64,000 nucleotides of DNA from Rhipicephalus microplus (lineage: Eukaryota; Arthropoda; Arachnida; Ixodida; Ixodidae), in contig NC_134701.1 of NCBI RefSeq assembly GCF_043290135.1, forward strand, positions 67,342,002-67,406,001, written 5' to 3'. Below the pieces are notes generated by a model. That model saw only the letters and a list, made by a program, of their open reading frames with translations. It did not search any database and was not told the origin of the DNA. This document shows, piece after piece, positions 49,895 through 62,600 of the stretch; position 1 is the stretch's first letter, and every line of letters starts with the position of its first letter. The translations under genes and the position numbers were made by a program.

Positions 49895-50495
49895 CAATTC
49901 AACCACTAATATTGTAAGCAACTCGACATTTTGTTGCAGTTTAAATTCGCTAAATATTATTATATATAAATATGAAATAAAAATTCAAGAATAATTCCTA
50001 GTCTACGTACTTACTCTGCAACAGATGCTAGGAAAAAGTAATGAAACTAATATGACACTAACCAATTTGACAATAACAGGGTGGAGAAGGGGGGTCAGTA
50101 ATAAAAAGTCTTAGATTTACAGAGCACTTATTTAGAAAAAGAAGTTTAAATCAACAGGCAACTCCTACTCTCACAACAAACAAGAAAAGCAGAACTGTAA
50201 GACAGCCCCATTAAGCTGTGCATTGCAATAATTCCTCACTGAAAATTAACTTGGCCAAACATCTTAGCAGCAAGAACAACACTGTAAACCAAGACAATAG
50301 CTTTTTTTTTTACTCCGGTTTGACTGGGGTGGAGTACCCTTCTCGTTCACTTTTTTCCCTTTCAAAATTTCACTTGTGTCTGCCCTGTTCATTTTTCTTT
50401 TCTAATTGGCTTTGCCTGCTAAAAGTTTATGGTGTGGACTTAGAGCATGTTTTTTCATACCTCACAATAAAGAATGTTGATGCTTCATCAGACTG
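49895..50495 (+). repeat. Left arm of a 600-bp inverted duplication
   Basis: It matches the reverse complement of 50945-51555 throughout: ACTAATATTGTAAGCAACTC, AAGTTTAAATCAACAGGCAA, CGAAATTTCACTTG-like and TCACAATAAAGAATG blocks occur in the same order. The arms differ by many substitutions and small indels. The arm ends in a CACAATAAA string, so it may derive from a 3' UTR or transposon end. Confidence 0.85.
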
Positions 50496-50944
50496 TGCAT
50501 GAGCCCTCTCGACGTAGCTGCAATGAATAATGATGGATTTAATGAAGGTGAGCACACAGACCGCCTCTTCCTCATTCCATGCAAGTAGGTAATACAGAAG
50601 CCCAATGAGTTCACTGTTTTCGTTTATACATACAATGAAGTTACCAAAAGTGTAGAGGTAATATGTCAAGGAGACAGAGCTACAAGCAGCTCCTCACAAC
50701 TTGGAAAAATCTAAGCACACATTCGTTGCATGCAACAGAGACTTCAGCGCTACCAAATTATGTTTGCTAAGGTTACGGCGCAAGAGCAGGTGCATCACAA
50801 TGCTGTGGAAAACTTGCACAAACTATAAATGCGTGCAAAGTCATTTTTTGATATCAATGCATCATGAGCACGAGAAGATAACTTTTTGTGTCACATGTTG
50901 ACGCCTCCTGCATGGGACGCAGTCGGTCAATTTTCGCGTTTGAG

Positions 50945-51555
50945 GAGTGATGTGAGGCTTTCGAGTTTACATTTTTTATTGTGAGATGAGAAAAAAAACA
51001 AGTCCTTGGCCTGTACCATAAACATAAGGTAGGCAGTGCCCATAAGAAAAGAAAAATGATCAAAGCTGAGCCAAGTGAAATTTCGAGAGGGAAGGATGTG
51101 CAGGAGAAACCAACTCCACCCCAAGTCGAACCGAAAAAAAAAAAAAAAAAAAGGCTCTTGGTTTGGTGTACAATGTTGATCTCGATGCTAACATATTTGA
51201 CCGAGTTATTCTTCAGGGACGTATTCTGGCAATTCACAGCTTAATTGAACTGTCTTGAACATCACGCTTTTCTTGTTTGTTGAGAGAGTAGCAGTTGCCT
51301 GTTGATTTAAACTTCTCTTTCTAAATGAGTGCTTTGCAAAACTTAAAGGCTTTTGATTACAGCCCCCACTCCACCCGCCCTGTTAGTGCCAAGTTGGTTT
51401 CCATATTGGTTTCATTAATTTTTTTCTAGTAGCAGATGCAGAGTAGGTACGTAGAGTTTTAATTATTCTTGGCTGTTTGTTTCATTTGCTGATGTATAAT
51501 AATATTTACAGGATTGAAAGTGCGCCAGAATGTTGAGTTGCTTACAATATTAGTG
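50945..51555 (-). repeat. Right arm of the 600-bp inverted duplication
   Basis: Reverse complement of the left arm. The about 450-bp spacer between arms (50496-50944) has no recognisable content. This arm has a longer A/T run (51135-51152 on the plus strand). Confidence 0.85.
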
Positions 51556-53559
51556 TCCCCTTTACAGTATAAAGAATAAAAAATGACAGATAAAACACAG
51601 CATGAGTAATCTATACAGCAGAGTAAAGGACCGACAAACTACATAACATGGCCAACCATAAAAATAATGCAAAAAAAAACACGAAAATGAAGTATTGCCT
51701 TATTCTCTTCTTGCTAAATTAAAAGCACTTGATTTATTTTAAGTTACAGTTGGTGTAATAAGCGCGAGGCAATTTTAATGTATATATCTTTGTATATAGA
51801 AACACCGAATCTATATATAGTCTCGAAGGTTAATTATGCTCTGTAAAAAGTTGCAAGCACGCGTTAAAAAACCACCGCAGTCATTGAAGAACTCTGGATT
51901 GTATGCAATTGTTCACTAGATGCTTCAGGAAAAAAATAATCATGCTTTTATAATGGTAGCATATCTTACAGTGGAATCAGCATGTCATCGAATTTCTAGC
52001 TTCAAGGTCTCATTCGATGCTAAATTTCACTGTATTAGATATGTCCCAAATTTCCTTAAAGCTAACATCACTCTGAAGACGTATGCAACCTTCACGGCAA
52101 CATTTAATAATGTTTCACAGCTCCGGCGCGTGCTGTACAATTGTAGCGCCGCGGCTGCTCCGATGGCCCGCCGTAGGCGAAGGTGCCCCTAGCAGCTGGT
52201 CCTGTCTCTATATCAAAATTTGGCCGAAGCTTCATGACCAGTAAAAGTATTCAAGGACTTTGATATTACTACATTTTGTAGAACACACCCATCAATTCAG
52301 TGATTGTGTACAGGTGTGGTATAAAGATGCCCTGAGCTATTGCTGCTTCATAGGGTAAGTGTGCCTCTATGTTTATAAGGAACATCAAGAGTAATAAACT
52401 GGAGGTTTACTATCTAATCTATCCTTATATAGTCAGAAGTGTAAAGGCACAAGAAAATTGATTAATCCAGTCAGCAGCACACTTTGCTTGGCTGAGTGGT
52501 CTATGTTCAGGTGAAAGCCATAAAAGTAGGCCTTTTTTTGCATGAAGAAATATTGAGGGAAGGGCTCGAAGGGGGCACGAGTTTTTTACTGTGTATTCAT
52601 CATATGCTGTAACGAAGTATGCACTATATGCACAGACACGCACAGCAAGCTGGGCATACATTGAGCGCATAGCACACTTATGACAACCTGGGATCTAAAA
52701 ACTTGCTTTCCACCTTGGAGAGAAACAATTAACTATCGCTGATACATAAGAATCCCCATGCTTTTATGTGAAATGCCTAAAAGATTTAATGAAATATGAT
52801 GTCCGTGGTTTTACTGAAAATGTGAACCTTATTCAGTCTTAGCTCACACTGTGAATTACAGTGGGTCGCAAATGTGGACGTGTTGTATATTCTTTATTAA
52901 AAGCCTTTGTTCCTGTGCGCTCTCATTCATGCATCTTCTCGTCTGACTGGCACAGATCTTTCCGCAGGATAGCACAAGTTTCTTAGCACCAGTGCCACAT
53001 TTTGCACACCGTTTTGTGTGCTTTTTGTCACAACTAATTTTGTTGCGTCCGTTTGATAGTATAGGTGGGCGTAGCTAAAATAGCTTCCCTGGCTCAGAAA
53101 ACACAATTGTTATGCTATGTCTGCTTGCAGCCTTTTTTTTTTTTTTTTAGATTATGTGCAGCCCGGTGTATCTAAGGCATGAGCTGAGCCCTCATCTTTC
53201 TCTAGTTCTATCGAAGTACCATGGTGGTCACTTTTGAACTTCTGGAAGAACGATTTGGCGACAACAATAAGGAGCATGTGAGGGAATTCATTTGAGTACA
53301 ACCAATTCAATTGGTTTTGAAAAGCTTTCTGTATGTTGTTTCAGCATCACTTTTCAAGTGTAGACTGGAGGTGATGTTGATTTGCACTCCTATTTACAGT
53401 TGTTAAATACGATGACTTGTATGACAGCAATCTTTTTGTAGACCTAGGCAATGCAAACAGATGTGCTGGCTCTGTAAGATAATGCGTAAGCTTATAAATT
53501 TCAACAAGCCACAATCCGGCAACTCTTGCGTAAACACCAATCCCTTCCAGAGACAGTAA
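51556..53559. other. AT-rich spacer, nothing recognised
   Basis: A TATATA-rich patch lies near 51780-51820 and a poly-T at 53132. No domain seen. Confidence 0.4.
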
Positions 53560-53576
53560 AAGGCCACTAAAGCATT

Positions 53577-54660
53577 TTAACAGTGTGATAAGTAGCAGAG
53601 GTTGGTTTCTCTACAATAAAGAAATTGTAAACATAGCTCAAAACTTTCAAATTTTTCATCATTAAAATGGTGTTGCAAGGCACAGTCAGTAGAAGTAAGA
53701 ACAAACTGCTCAGCATATGAGTGACACAAATAGCCTATGCAGATGCTTTGTCTTTGAACATGAGAATCTACATTAGAACTAATGGACTTCTCTAAAAGCT
53801 CAAGAAGATACAATCATGTCTGCATCATTCCGGAAGGCAACATCACCACTCTAATCTAGGCAACTTCTTGCACAGGAAAACAGTTCATTGTGCGTAGCAG
53901 AATAAAATAGGTGCTCAAAATCAACTGAATATAAGTACCCTGTCGAGAAATTCGCTTGAAGAAAGTCGGTGATATACGAGAAATTATCAGCCTGAAATAG
54001 GTTTTTCACGACAACAGCTGAGTCGCTTCATTAGAAACTGACTAATCACAATCTATCACATACCTTTTTTACTCACAATCGTCCTGAAAGGAACGACCTG
54101 CTTATGTGTCTTGGCCGTAAAGAACAGAGAGAGGGCCTTGTTCTTGGTAGGTGCATTAGATCGTGCAAGTTCTGCAGGTTCCATTTTCTTACACAGAGCC
54201 ACCACCTTGCTTTTCGCTCTTGTTTCATTGGCTTTTATCTTGAGGTTCTTGTTGACTGCCCGTCGTGCCATGAAATAATATGAATCGGCATCTTTGCCAC
54301 AAAGCCGCTGCTTTGAAGCTCTAACAAATTTTTTCTCTTGTACAATGACACAACAGTTACGATAGGGTCTTTGTGACATAAAATTGAAGGTTTTTCTTGG
54401 TTCTTGCTAATCTTTCCACACCTTCATATAAGCAACGATACCTTACTTCCACATCACTTTTTCTGGCAACTCATCAATACAATGCCAGTAATTCGCGAGC
54501 TGGCAAAGAGTTTTGGGCTAAATTTTGTACCTTTGGTGAGTACACAGTTTCTGATTTCTGGAATGGGATCATTTTCTAGCACCACGAGGCCTTTTCGGGC
54601 ATTACCAGGACGCTCTTGGGGATTAATCAACATGCTGAAACATGTTCGCATTTAAGAAAA
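53577..54660 (-). pseudogene. Penelope-like element reverse transcriptase relic
   Basis: Reading the minus strand from 54660 down: DPIPEIRNCVLTKGTKFSPK, then VRYRCLYEGVERLA, then the Penelope-type finger motif FFTAKTHKQVVPFRTIVSKKG (54056-54120 region). After a gap LLELLEKSISS and RQSICIGYLCHSYAEQF follow, with the GICIGS..AP block partly kept. The KTHK..PFR.IV pairing is the best group signature. Frameshifts are frequent, and the catalytic YVDD region and GIY-YIG endonuclease are not seen. Upstream to about 55050 a frame with KFLHRATALHYSFF could be its N-terminus. Confidence 0.55.
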
Positions 54661-57601
54661 CCTATGCCATGTACTCAACAAAGGTCCGAAATTCATCTAT
54701 AAATCATCTATGATAGATTACAAATTACTTATCATCAACTAGTAGGTTGTTGAATAACTCAATGTAGATGTTTGGGTCTGCTTTATACAAGAGGACATAA
54801 AAGTTTGATAACTGGAGAAAAACTGGCTATTTTACATCACAGAATTTTATGGCAGCTGTTGTGTTGTATGTGCAATAATTTCTGGTGCATCAAGCGGATA
54901 AAAGCCTTGGCTTTGTGGCAAAATATGCAGTTTCGTACAATTTCAAGGCAGAGCAGGAAGTCTACAAGAACTTCGTTGAAGCAAGAGCCAGCAAAAAAAG
55001 AGTAATGTAATGCAGTGGCCCTGTGTAAAAATTTGAGCTTGTGAAACTTCCGCACTTTATTTCAACTAGGAAGAACAGTACTTTTTTGTGTGCTTCATTG
55101 TCAAGGTGCACAAGTCAAATGCTCCTTATACGACGATTTTAGTGAATGAGGTATGTAGCAGAATGTGCTTAGTCAGTTTTTAAGAGGGGACGTGGCAATT
55201 AAGGTTATCTTTGTTATTTATGAAGCTAAAGGGAGTAAATTTGGCATGCAGATGTCATTTGTTGTGCTGATATAACTGAAATCAGTTAAGCAATCTAATA
55301 TAAGATTTGAGTTACAACACTTGAAAGACTCTTATTGTCACACCAAAAGTAATTAGCTGATTATATACAAGTTCATCAAAATTTCTGCATAAGGATATTT
55401 ACAAGGGTCCATTTTGTGCCATTATGCTGTTGGTTTATTTTTAGTATTTAAGTAAGCACACAAATATTTTTTCTGAAATGACCTGGACTCATTGTCTTGA
55501 GACGTCCCCCGCTACGCCACTGATTGCCAAAGAGGGAAGAACACTCAACCCTTTTTTTATCCGGTTCCCTCTTGGCTACGTGTCTCAATCACTTGCCACA
55601 TACAGGGATTCGGGCTGGGGCCGGGAAGTAAGAGACGCTACCACCTGTTCCTGTTTACTGATTCATTTAATTTATTACTAACTTAAAACATCGTATATCG
55701 CGTACATCAACCACTACACAAAATTATAACACATGATTTGCGACATTCGACACAGGGCAGGCACATAAAGTAACTGCAATAATACAAGGATATGCATATA
55801 TAAAGGAGACACACGACTACACAAATGATGAGGTTATCAATGAATAAAGCCACGCAATGTCTCAACTCGCCGCTTCCCTTCCTGCAAAGCTTGTCTAAAT
55901 AAGGTGCATAAAGTTCGTCTCACGAATCGTCCCTGTTGTCAGTCTTCATCGTCTTCGTCGTCTCTCTCAGCGATTTCCATCTTAATCTTCTTTCATAACG
56001 TCCCGCAATCACTCGCTTCCTCGTTTCCCATCTCTAACTTTCATTCCTCGTCATACCATCTCTGCCTCAGTCATCATCTCATCGACTCTCATTGCTATCT
56101 CTTCACATCGTTATCTTCCTTTTCCATTCCGTCTCTCTACAATCTCGAGCTCATCGCATCGTATCTCTGACTCCTTCGTATCGTCTCGTAGTCCCTTTTT
56201 GTAGGACCCAACTCCGCCCTACCGGGGCACCAAACCAATCGCCACTATCGACCCGGCATATTTTCTTGTCAGTCGGAGTATATCATCTTCGACGGCCGCC
56301 CCCGCGGCCCACACCAGTAGAAAACCCTGTCCCAAACAAGGCCGAGTAAGTAACAATGTACAAACTCAAGCCTCAGAGAGAGAGATGGGCGAGCTGTCCC
56401 AAGGCACTTTAATTACGGGCGAACAATGGTCCCAATGCTTCCGACAAAGTGCGTCGCCTGTAATGGCCAACGTTCGGAGTTTGCAGCGTTGTGCTGAAAA
56501 GTTTTCGGTCGAACTAATTTCCCCGGTTTCTGGTACTTGATGAGCCGATGTCCAGAACGAGTCTCGACGTCTCCATGCAGCTCGGTGTGTCCCGCGAAAT
56601 TCTCTGTAGCCGCCGCTTCTTCGTCATTCAACGCCGCGGGTGGTCATCCGCGCAGAACGCAGTAATGAGCCCTGGAGCCAGGGAGGCTGACGGAAAGTCA
56701 AACCGGACCCGGCACAGGCGCTGCGACAGGGTCGCATTCCCTGAACCAACAAAAGGTGCTCTGCTGCTCCCCCATGCCAAAAATTTGAAGGGTGCGCGCG
56801 GATTATCTCCACCGTACACTCACACTGTCTGTAGACGACAAGACGCCGCCCGGTCTTCGTGTTTGCGTGGGGGGGGTGGGGGCGAGAACAGTAGAAATAA
56901 TCCTTCCAGGTACTCCACTCCGGAATGCCCATTCGTTACACCGAAGGTTTTTTTTTCCTTTTTTTTTTGCGTGGGTTTATGAAACGAGCGAAAACATCTT
57001 GAAAGAGACCGGGGTTTAGTCCGTATTTGTGGGGACGTCACAGTCTTACCAACGACTTTCGATAAAAGCATATTACAAAAGTCTGTATGATGTGCACACA
57101 AATATGGACAGCTTTACTACACTTACAAATGTCTCACAATGTAAGTGCTGAAAACGGAATGGCTATAGCTTAATTTGTTGTGAGATGACACAGGTATGAG
57201 TGACAGCAACTGCTCAAAAAATGAAACCTGAGAAAATGGAGTTCGAGAAAATTGCAGCTAGATGCTGATAAAATGAAACTCGGAAGGAAGCTGGCTTTAC
57301 TTTTCATTGGAAAAATGCGTCTTTGTGGCTATCTTGAGCTCAGTCTGTCCTACTTATGATGATGCCAATATGGTGGCACTTTGTCAAAGTAAAGCTGGAA
57401 ATTTATATTTTTTTATGTGCAGTTTTCACAAAGCTTCTGACGGCAGTCCAATGCTTGTTTCTCAACTTCTACTTATTTTGATCGAAAATCCCACTATGAT
57501 GTAAAACATGGTCTGAGGATTTCAGAAAAAAATTTATTGAAAAACTGAACATTTTGACCAAATATACAATTCCCATTGCCACGTCCCCCTGATGAAACAG
57601 C
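54661..57601. other. Spacer with a pair of 14-bp inverted ends
   Basis: GGGGACGTGGCAAT (55186-55199) and its exact inverse (57575-57588) bound 2.4 kb without a transposase frame. 55930-56170 is pyrimidine-rich with TCATCG/TCTC motifs. Poly-T and poly-G/C runs lie at 56866-56880 and 56947-56968. No gene called. Confidence 0.35.
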
Positions 57602-59677
57602 TACCGTATTTACTCGATTCTACCGCGCCCTCGATTGTAACGCGCACCTATTTTCCGCGATGGGAGAGAAAAAAAAGTCTGTAGGAGTCAACTTTTGCAC
57701 ATTGAGAACAAGTATTAGGGTTTTGATGCACTGAAGTTTCAAAAGATAAAACACAATGTCAAACAGCCAGCCCTGTAGCTAAAACTGTGAACACTACGAC
57801 GGCATTACGAGTCGCGTATTAGGTCAGTCCTCGTCGCTGTTGGACAACTCCTTATCACTGTCAACAGCCCAAAGCATCTCATCCACGGTACCGTACATGG
57901 CATTTGAGATGCCACATTTTTGAATGCCTTGATCACCATGGCTGATGGTATTGCACACCACGCATTCTTCACCCACACAGCGAAGTCTTGCAGAGAGGCG
58001 CGCTTCATCCTGTTGCCTGGCGTGAAATCATGTCGTTCATTGATCAGCCAGTCGGTGTAAAGCGCCCGCATCTTGTCCTTTAACGGCTTGTTCAGGCAGA
58101 CATCCAGCGGTTGAAGTTGTGACGTCATGCCGCCAGGAATGACTACAAGGTCCGTATTGCACGCAGCGAGCTTGTTCGTGATCCGCTGGTCGAGATGGCA
58201 CCTGAACGCGTCGAGCACGAGCATCGCTCGCAGGCTCAAACTGGTGCCAGGCTGCTTCCGCCAGACGTGATGGGTCCAATCGGCGACCAGGTCCGTCGTC
58301 ATCCAACCTTTCTCGTTGGCTCGCATGATGACACCACTCAGGAAAACGACTCTTTTCGGGTGCGTTTTTCGCTTAAATATCAGGCACGGGGGAAGCTTGT
58401 ACCCATCTGACGTGCAACAGAGCATTGCCGTCACTCTAGTTTTTTCGTGGCCCGATGTCAGCACGCGAACTTGTTTCGCCCCCTTCTTCTCGACGGTTGT
58501 GGTGCCAGGCATGTCGAAGTACAGAGGCGTATTCCCGATTTGGCCAAGCAGGTAGCCATTGTTGTGCCGCAAGTTGAGGACAAACCTCTGAAAACTGTGA
58601 AGTTTTTCTTCGCACTCCTCCGGCAACTTTTGGCATATGCCCATTCGCCTTCGGAGGGAAAATCCTTTCCTTTTCATCAAGTTACTTAGCCAGCACCTGC
58701 TCGCTTTGAACTGGCTCCGCGTTAGCCCTTTTTCCAAGGCTAACTGCATAGCTCGCACTTGAAGCAATTCTGTCGTCATGGCCCGCTGTGCTGCTCGCTG
58801 TTCAAGCACATACTCGGCGAGCAGCTGTTTAATTTTCGGAAACCGACCTTGCTGCGATCCACTGAAGCCTTTACGTGAAGCTTTGCAGTCGACAATCTTC
58901 TGCTTATGTTTCCGCCAGTCCCGCACGCACGTTTCAGGAACTCCGAACAACCGCGACGCGGCCCGATTTCCGTCCGTTTCTGCACATGCGATTACTTTTC
59001 CTTTAAAAGCGGCATCGTGGTGCACTCATCGAGTCTTCGGAGTCGGCCCTTCCATGCCGTCGATGTTAATGCACTACGATATGACGAACTCCTCAGCACA
59101 CGTACGAAGTGCCGCACATGGTAAACACATTGGCAGAAATGGCCGACGCGCCATGCCAACGCCTCCTCTAGAAAGATGCCTGAGAAATGGCTCGCGCTTC
59201 CAGCAGAGTTGGCCTGCCTTCAGTTTTAAACAAGCTCCCTCGCGGTGGCGCTCGCGACCGACACTGTCATCACGGTGACGGGCAGTACCAGCTAAGCGTT
59301 TTTCATCTGCGTCCTATAGGGGCGCGTGAGTCGAGAGTTGTTCGAGACTTGCAACTGTGCACCACTGTTTTGGAGGCTATGCAAAGTGTTGCGTTGTCGC
59401 ACTGTCCGCCACAGGTGACGCTAGTGACCGAGAACATTTTCAAAATGAAGGAGGGAAAGGGTGTGGCAGCTGTTTTTTTTTCTCATGCGGCAGGCATCTT
59501 CCTAGAAGAGGCGTTGGCCATGCCGGCGCACATAAGGGGCGGCAATTTTTGAAGTGTCGATGGCAATAGAATGACCGTATTCATTTTTTTTTTCGCACCC
59601 GATTCTAACGGGCATGCCATTTATGAACTCGCTTAACCGGAAAAAAAAAGTGCGCGGTAGATTCGTGTAATTAGGTA
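57602..59677 (-). mobile_element. Complete pogo/Tigger-type DNA transposon
   Basis: TA dinucleotides (57602-57603, 59676-59677) flank inverted ends of about 25 bp: CCGTATTTACTCGATTCTAC and, from the other side, CCTAATTACACGAATCTACC, both running into CGCGC. TA duplication, end sequence, size of 2.07 kb and the single transposase frame all fit pogo/Tigger. Both ends seem usable, but the transposase is damaged, so the copy could move only with help from another. Confidence 0.88.
57805..59025 (-). pseudogene. pogo/Tigger transposase, near-intact but catalytically broken
   Basis: An N-terminal HTH (AAFKGKVIACAETDGN, then RLFGVPETCVRDWRKHKQK) and a CENP-B-type HTH (LTRSQFKASRCWLSNLMKRK, GFSLRRR) precede the DDE_1 core: YFDMPGTTTVEKKGAKQVRV, FKRKTHPKRVVF, LVLDAFRCH with the second Asp and SQLQPLDVCLNKP with the third. 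At 58530/58531 QIGN is followed directly by TPLYFD; family members have N-x-D-[EQ]-T-P here, so three codons including the first catalytic Asp are missing. A T5 run at 57917-57921 marks a one-base loss: the acidic C-terminal tail is in another frame, ending at a stop at 57824-57826. No ATG precedes the HTH in frame; an ATG one frame over near 59029 suggests another indel. Confidence 0.85.
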
Positions 59678-62600
59678 AGCTCCGTTGCTATATAAGACCA
59701 GTTTATGACTGAAGATTCCCCCTCTGTCACCCACTTCAATTGGATTTTTTGATAGGGTGTATACTTCATCTGAATTGACGTTGAGTACCTACTTTATTTG
59801 TCATGTACAGTGAATTGTTTTTCTGTGTAAGAAGCGGCATAGGCGAGAGTGGAGGTAATGTCTTCTGAAGTGCCGCTGGCATGGGGTCGAAGCTTTTATG
59901 ACCCTTCCCAAGTTCTTTGTGACAGTCACCTCCATCAATTTTAGTGGACATTATGTCCAAAGACAAAACATTTGCATAGGCTCTTTTGTCACTCCTGTTT
60001 TGTGCAATTTGTTGTCATGCTCTATTAACTGTGCCTTGCACCAGCGTTTTTATGGCAGAAGCATTAAAAGATTATAGATATGCTGATGTTCTTTTTTCAT
60101 TATATAAAATCAACTAACCACTGCTACTTATCAGCCCCTTCCTAGCAATCTCTTTGGGCATTTTTTTGACTCGGAAGTTAGTGCTGTTTGCACATTAGTT
60201 TACAACTTGTAACTCTTTGGGAATTGCTGTATTTGAACATTTTTCTGTGGAGCTGCTACGCCTGCTGGCTTTATTCGCTGAGGTCAGCAAAAGGATTGCT
60301 GCCGTGTGACTTGTCTTAAGTCTGCACCTGCAAGGTCATGCACAAACGAAGTATGCGGCAATATTTTCAGAACCATTTGGATCAGTTGTGCATGGCTAGT
60401 TTCCCTCACACGCTCAGGAGGAGTTGTGAACGGTGAAGCCTGCACCAGGTTGTACACAAGCCAAAAAAGGTTGCAAACTGACTTTGCTTGTAGATTGTTC
60501 TCTTTAGAAGGGTGGAGGGAGGGGTTTTTTGTACTCTGCCTACATATAGTATCTGATGGCAGCAACAAAGGTGGTTACTGCAAGAAACGCAGTAGTATTG
60601 TGCACAAAATGTGCCACCGGTGTTCATAAACTTATGCTATTCTGAGTCAAGACGTATGTCAGCCAGAGAGGATGGTACGTAAATCAGTATGCCTAGGAAC
60701 ATGATGTTTCGCTAACATGTGAAGATGGGGCATATTTGCTGGCTCACTGCAACTCATGTAATTGTGAACCGCACCTGAATAAGATACATATTTTCAGTAG
60801 AAGCAGCGACACTACCACTTACACATTCTTGACAGCATCCCATTGAATGCACAGTGTTTCTTACATATCATTGTTACTTAATTGTCTCTCTCGCAGGCAG
60901 AGGGCAATTCCTTGATCACAGGTTGTTATTAGGTTGGTATGTGCTCGACCTTGCTGCACATGTCTGTGCGTATATGATGAATAAACAGTTCAAACTTGTG
61001 GCCCCCTTAACCACTTCCTTCATTATTGTTCATGTAAGAACAGCCATATTCTTGTAATTTTTACACATTCAATGAATTCAGTTTTCTGACCGTGTAGAAG
61101 TGTAAAAATGTGTGGTGGTAGGGGCCTGGCAAGTAGTGGAAGGGCATGTGTGAGCCAGCTGTCAGTTAACATGCCTAAAGAAAAAATCATGTCCTGAACT
61201 GTTTCCTCATGTTAAGCCTCAAGTGTGTTTAATCAATAAGTGCTACCCTAAAGGTATTTGTGTGTACTTTCTTTTCCATTACTGTACGCCTTTCATTTAC
61301 TGGCATTTGCGTCGATGCCACTTCTCTTTTTTGTCTGTGTTTGCATGCCAGAGAAAAAAATCAGTGCTCCTGCAGTACTCGGTGCACCCATACCAGTTTT
61401 GATGTCACAAACCTAAATAAGCACTTTTGCTTACTTTGTGAGCAACTTAAAGTATATTGGCTAACATCTGGTTCTGAAAAACGTTCAAAAGTGTTTCGGG
61501 GCTCAATTTTTATGTCAGGGATAATTTAAGCCTTCGTTTAACTGATTGCGACTGGTTTAATTTACATTACGGCTCCATTTTTCAGCAAAAGCAGTTCATT
61601 TGTTTTTATTTTATTTTGTTATAGCATGCCTGGAAATGTACTTCCAGCCCACTACATGAAGCCAGCTGGGTCTTTCAAGAAAACTGCTTTGTTCCCATCT
61701 GCAAGCTCCAAAGAAGTTACTTTATAAAGCAAGCCACCGGGGTATATAAGTGAGGCACCACAGCAAGAGGAACTAATAAACACACCTTCTTTGCAACAAA
61801 CATCATTGATTTCATGCTGCAGCAACATATGGCTGCATGCTTGGCCACATATATACACAGACAAGAAAGCTTCTCAACAGTACGAGGTAATCTGTAATCG
61901 AGTTGTGCAGTGCAATGTCTTTTTAATTAATTCATGAATCTGGCTTCCAACACTTATCATTACCTACCAGCCGTTCCCTGGCATACACCCAGTGTCGTCC
62001 ACCCGTCATCTGCCCACCATCCACTCACCGTCTGTCCGTCATCTGTCCACCGCCCCACCATCTGCCCACCACTCTCATATTCTGCCATCTGTCCACCATT
62101 CGTCCATCATCTGTCCACCTCTCCCACCGCCCACCGTCCGTCCATCATTATCCATTACCATAATCCACAAAGATGGTGGGTGGTGGGTCCCATCATGCCC
62201 ATCATTGGGCAAATTTTCAATAGGGATATTAAAATAAAATATATATATATGTTCCATAGCACAAGGAAAAGGTACAAAAAGTGACATAGTTATTATGCTG
62301 AATATTGCTGGCATCATTATCAAGAAAAAAAGCTCATTGCATGAGGCGTTTTCATGTTTTGCTGTTTCTAATTATCAGCTTTTCTGTAATCCTTTCTCCT
62401 TTTACTTGCCCCAGTAAACAACACTAACGTCGCTCGGTTGCAGCGAGTTCACATCGAAGTTTGTGAGCGAGCTGAGTGCATATTTATTAGGTTATCTGTA
62501 TTCATCGAGATGATAGAAACCAAGACAGCGATGTGTCGTCAATTATCTCGTTCTCCTTATGTGTGGCAACCGTCAAAGAAGAGGTGTGTGAGGGATACTA

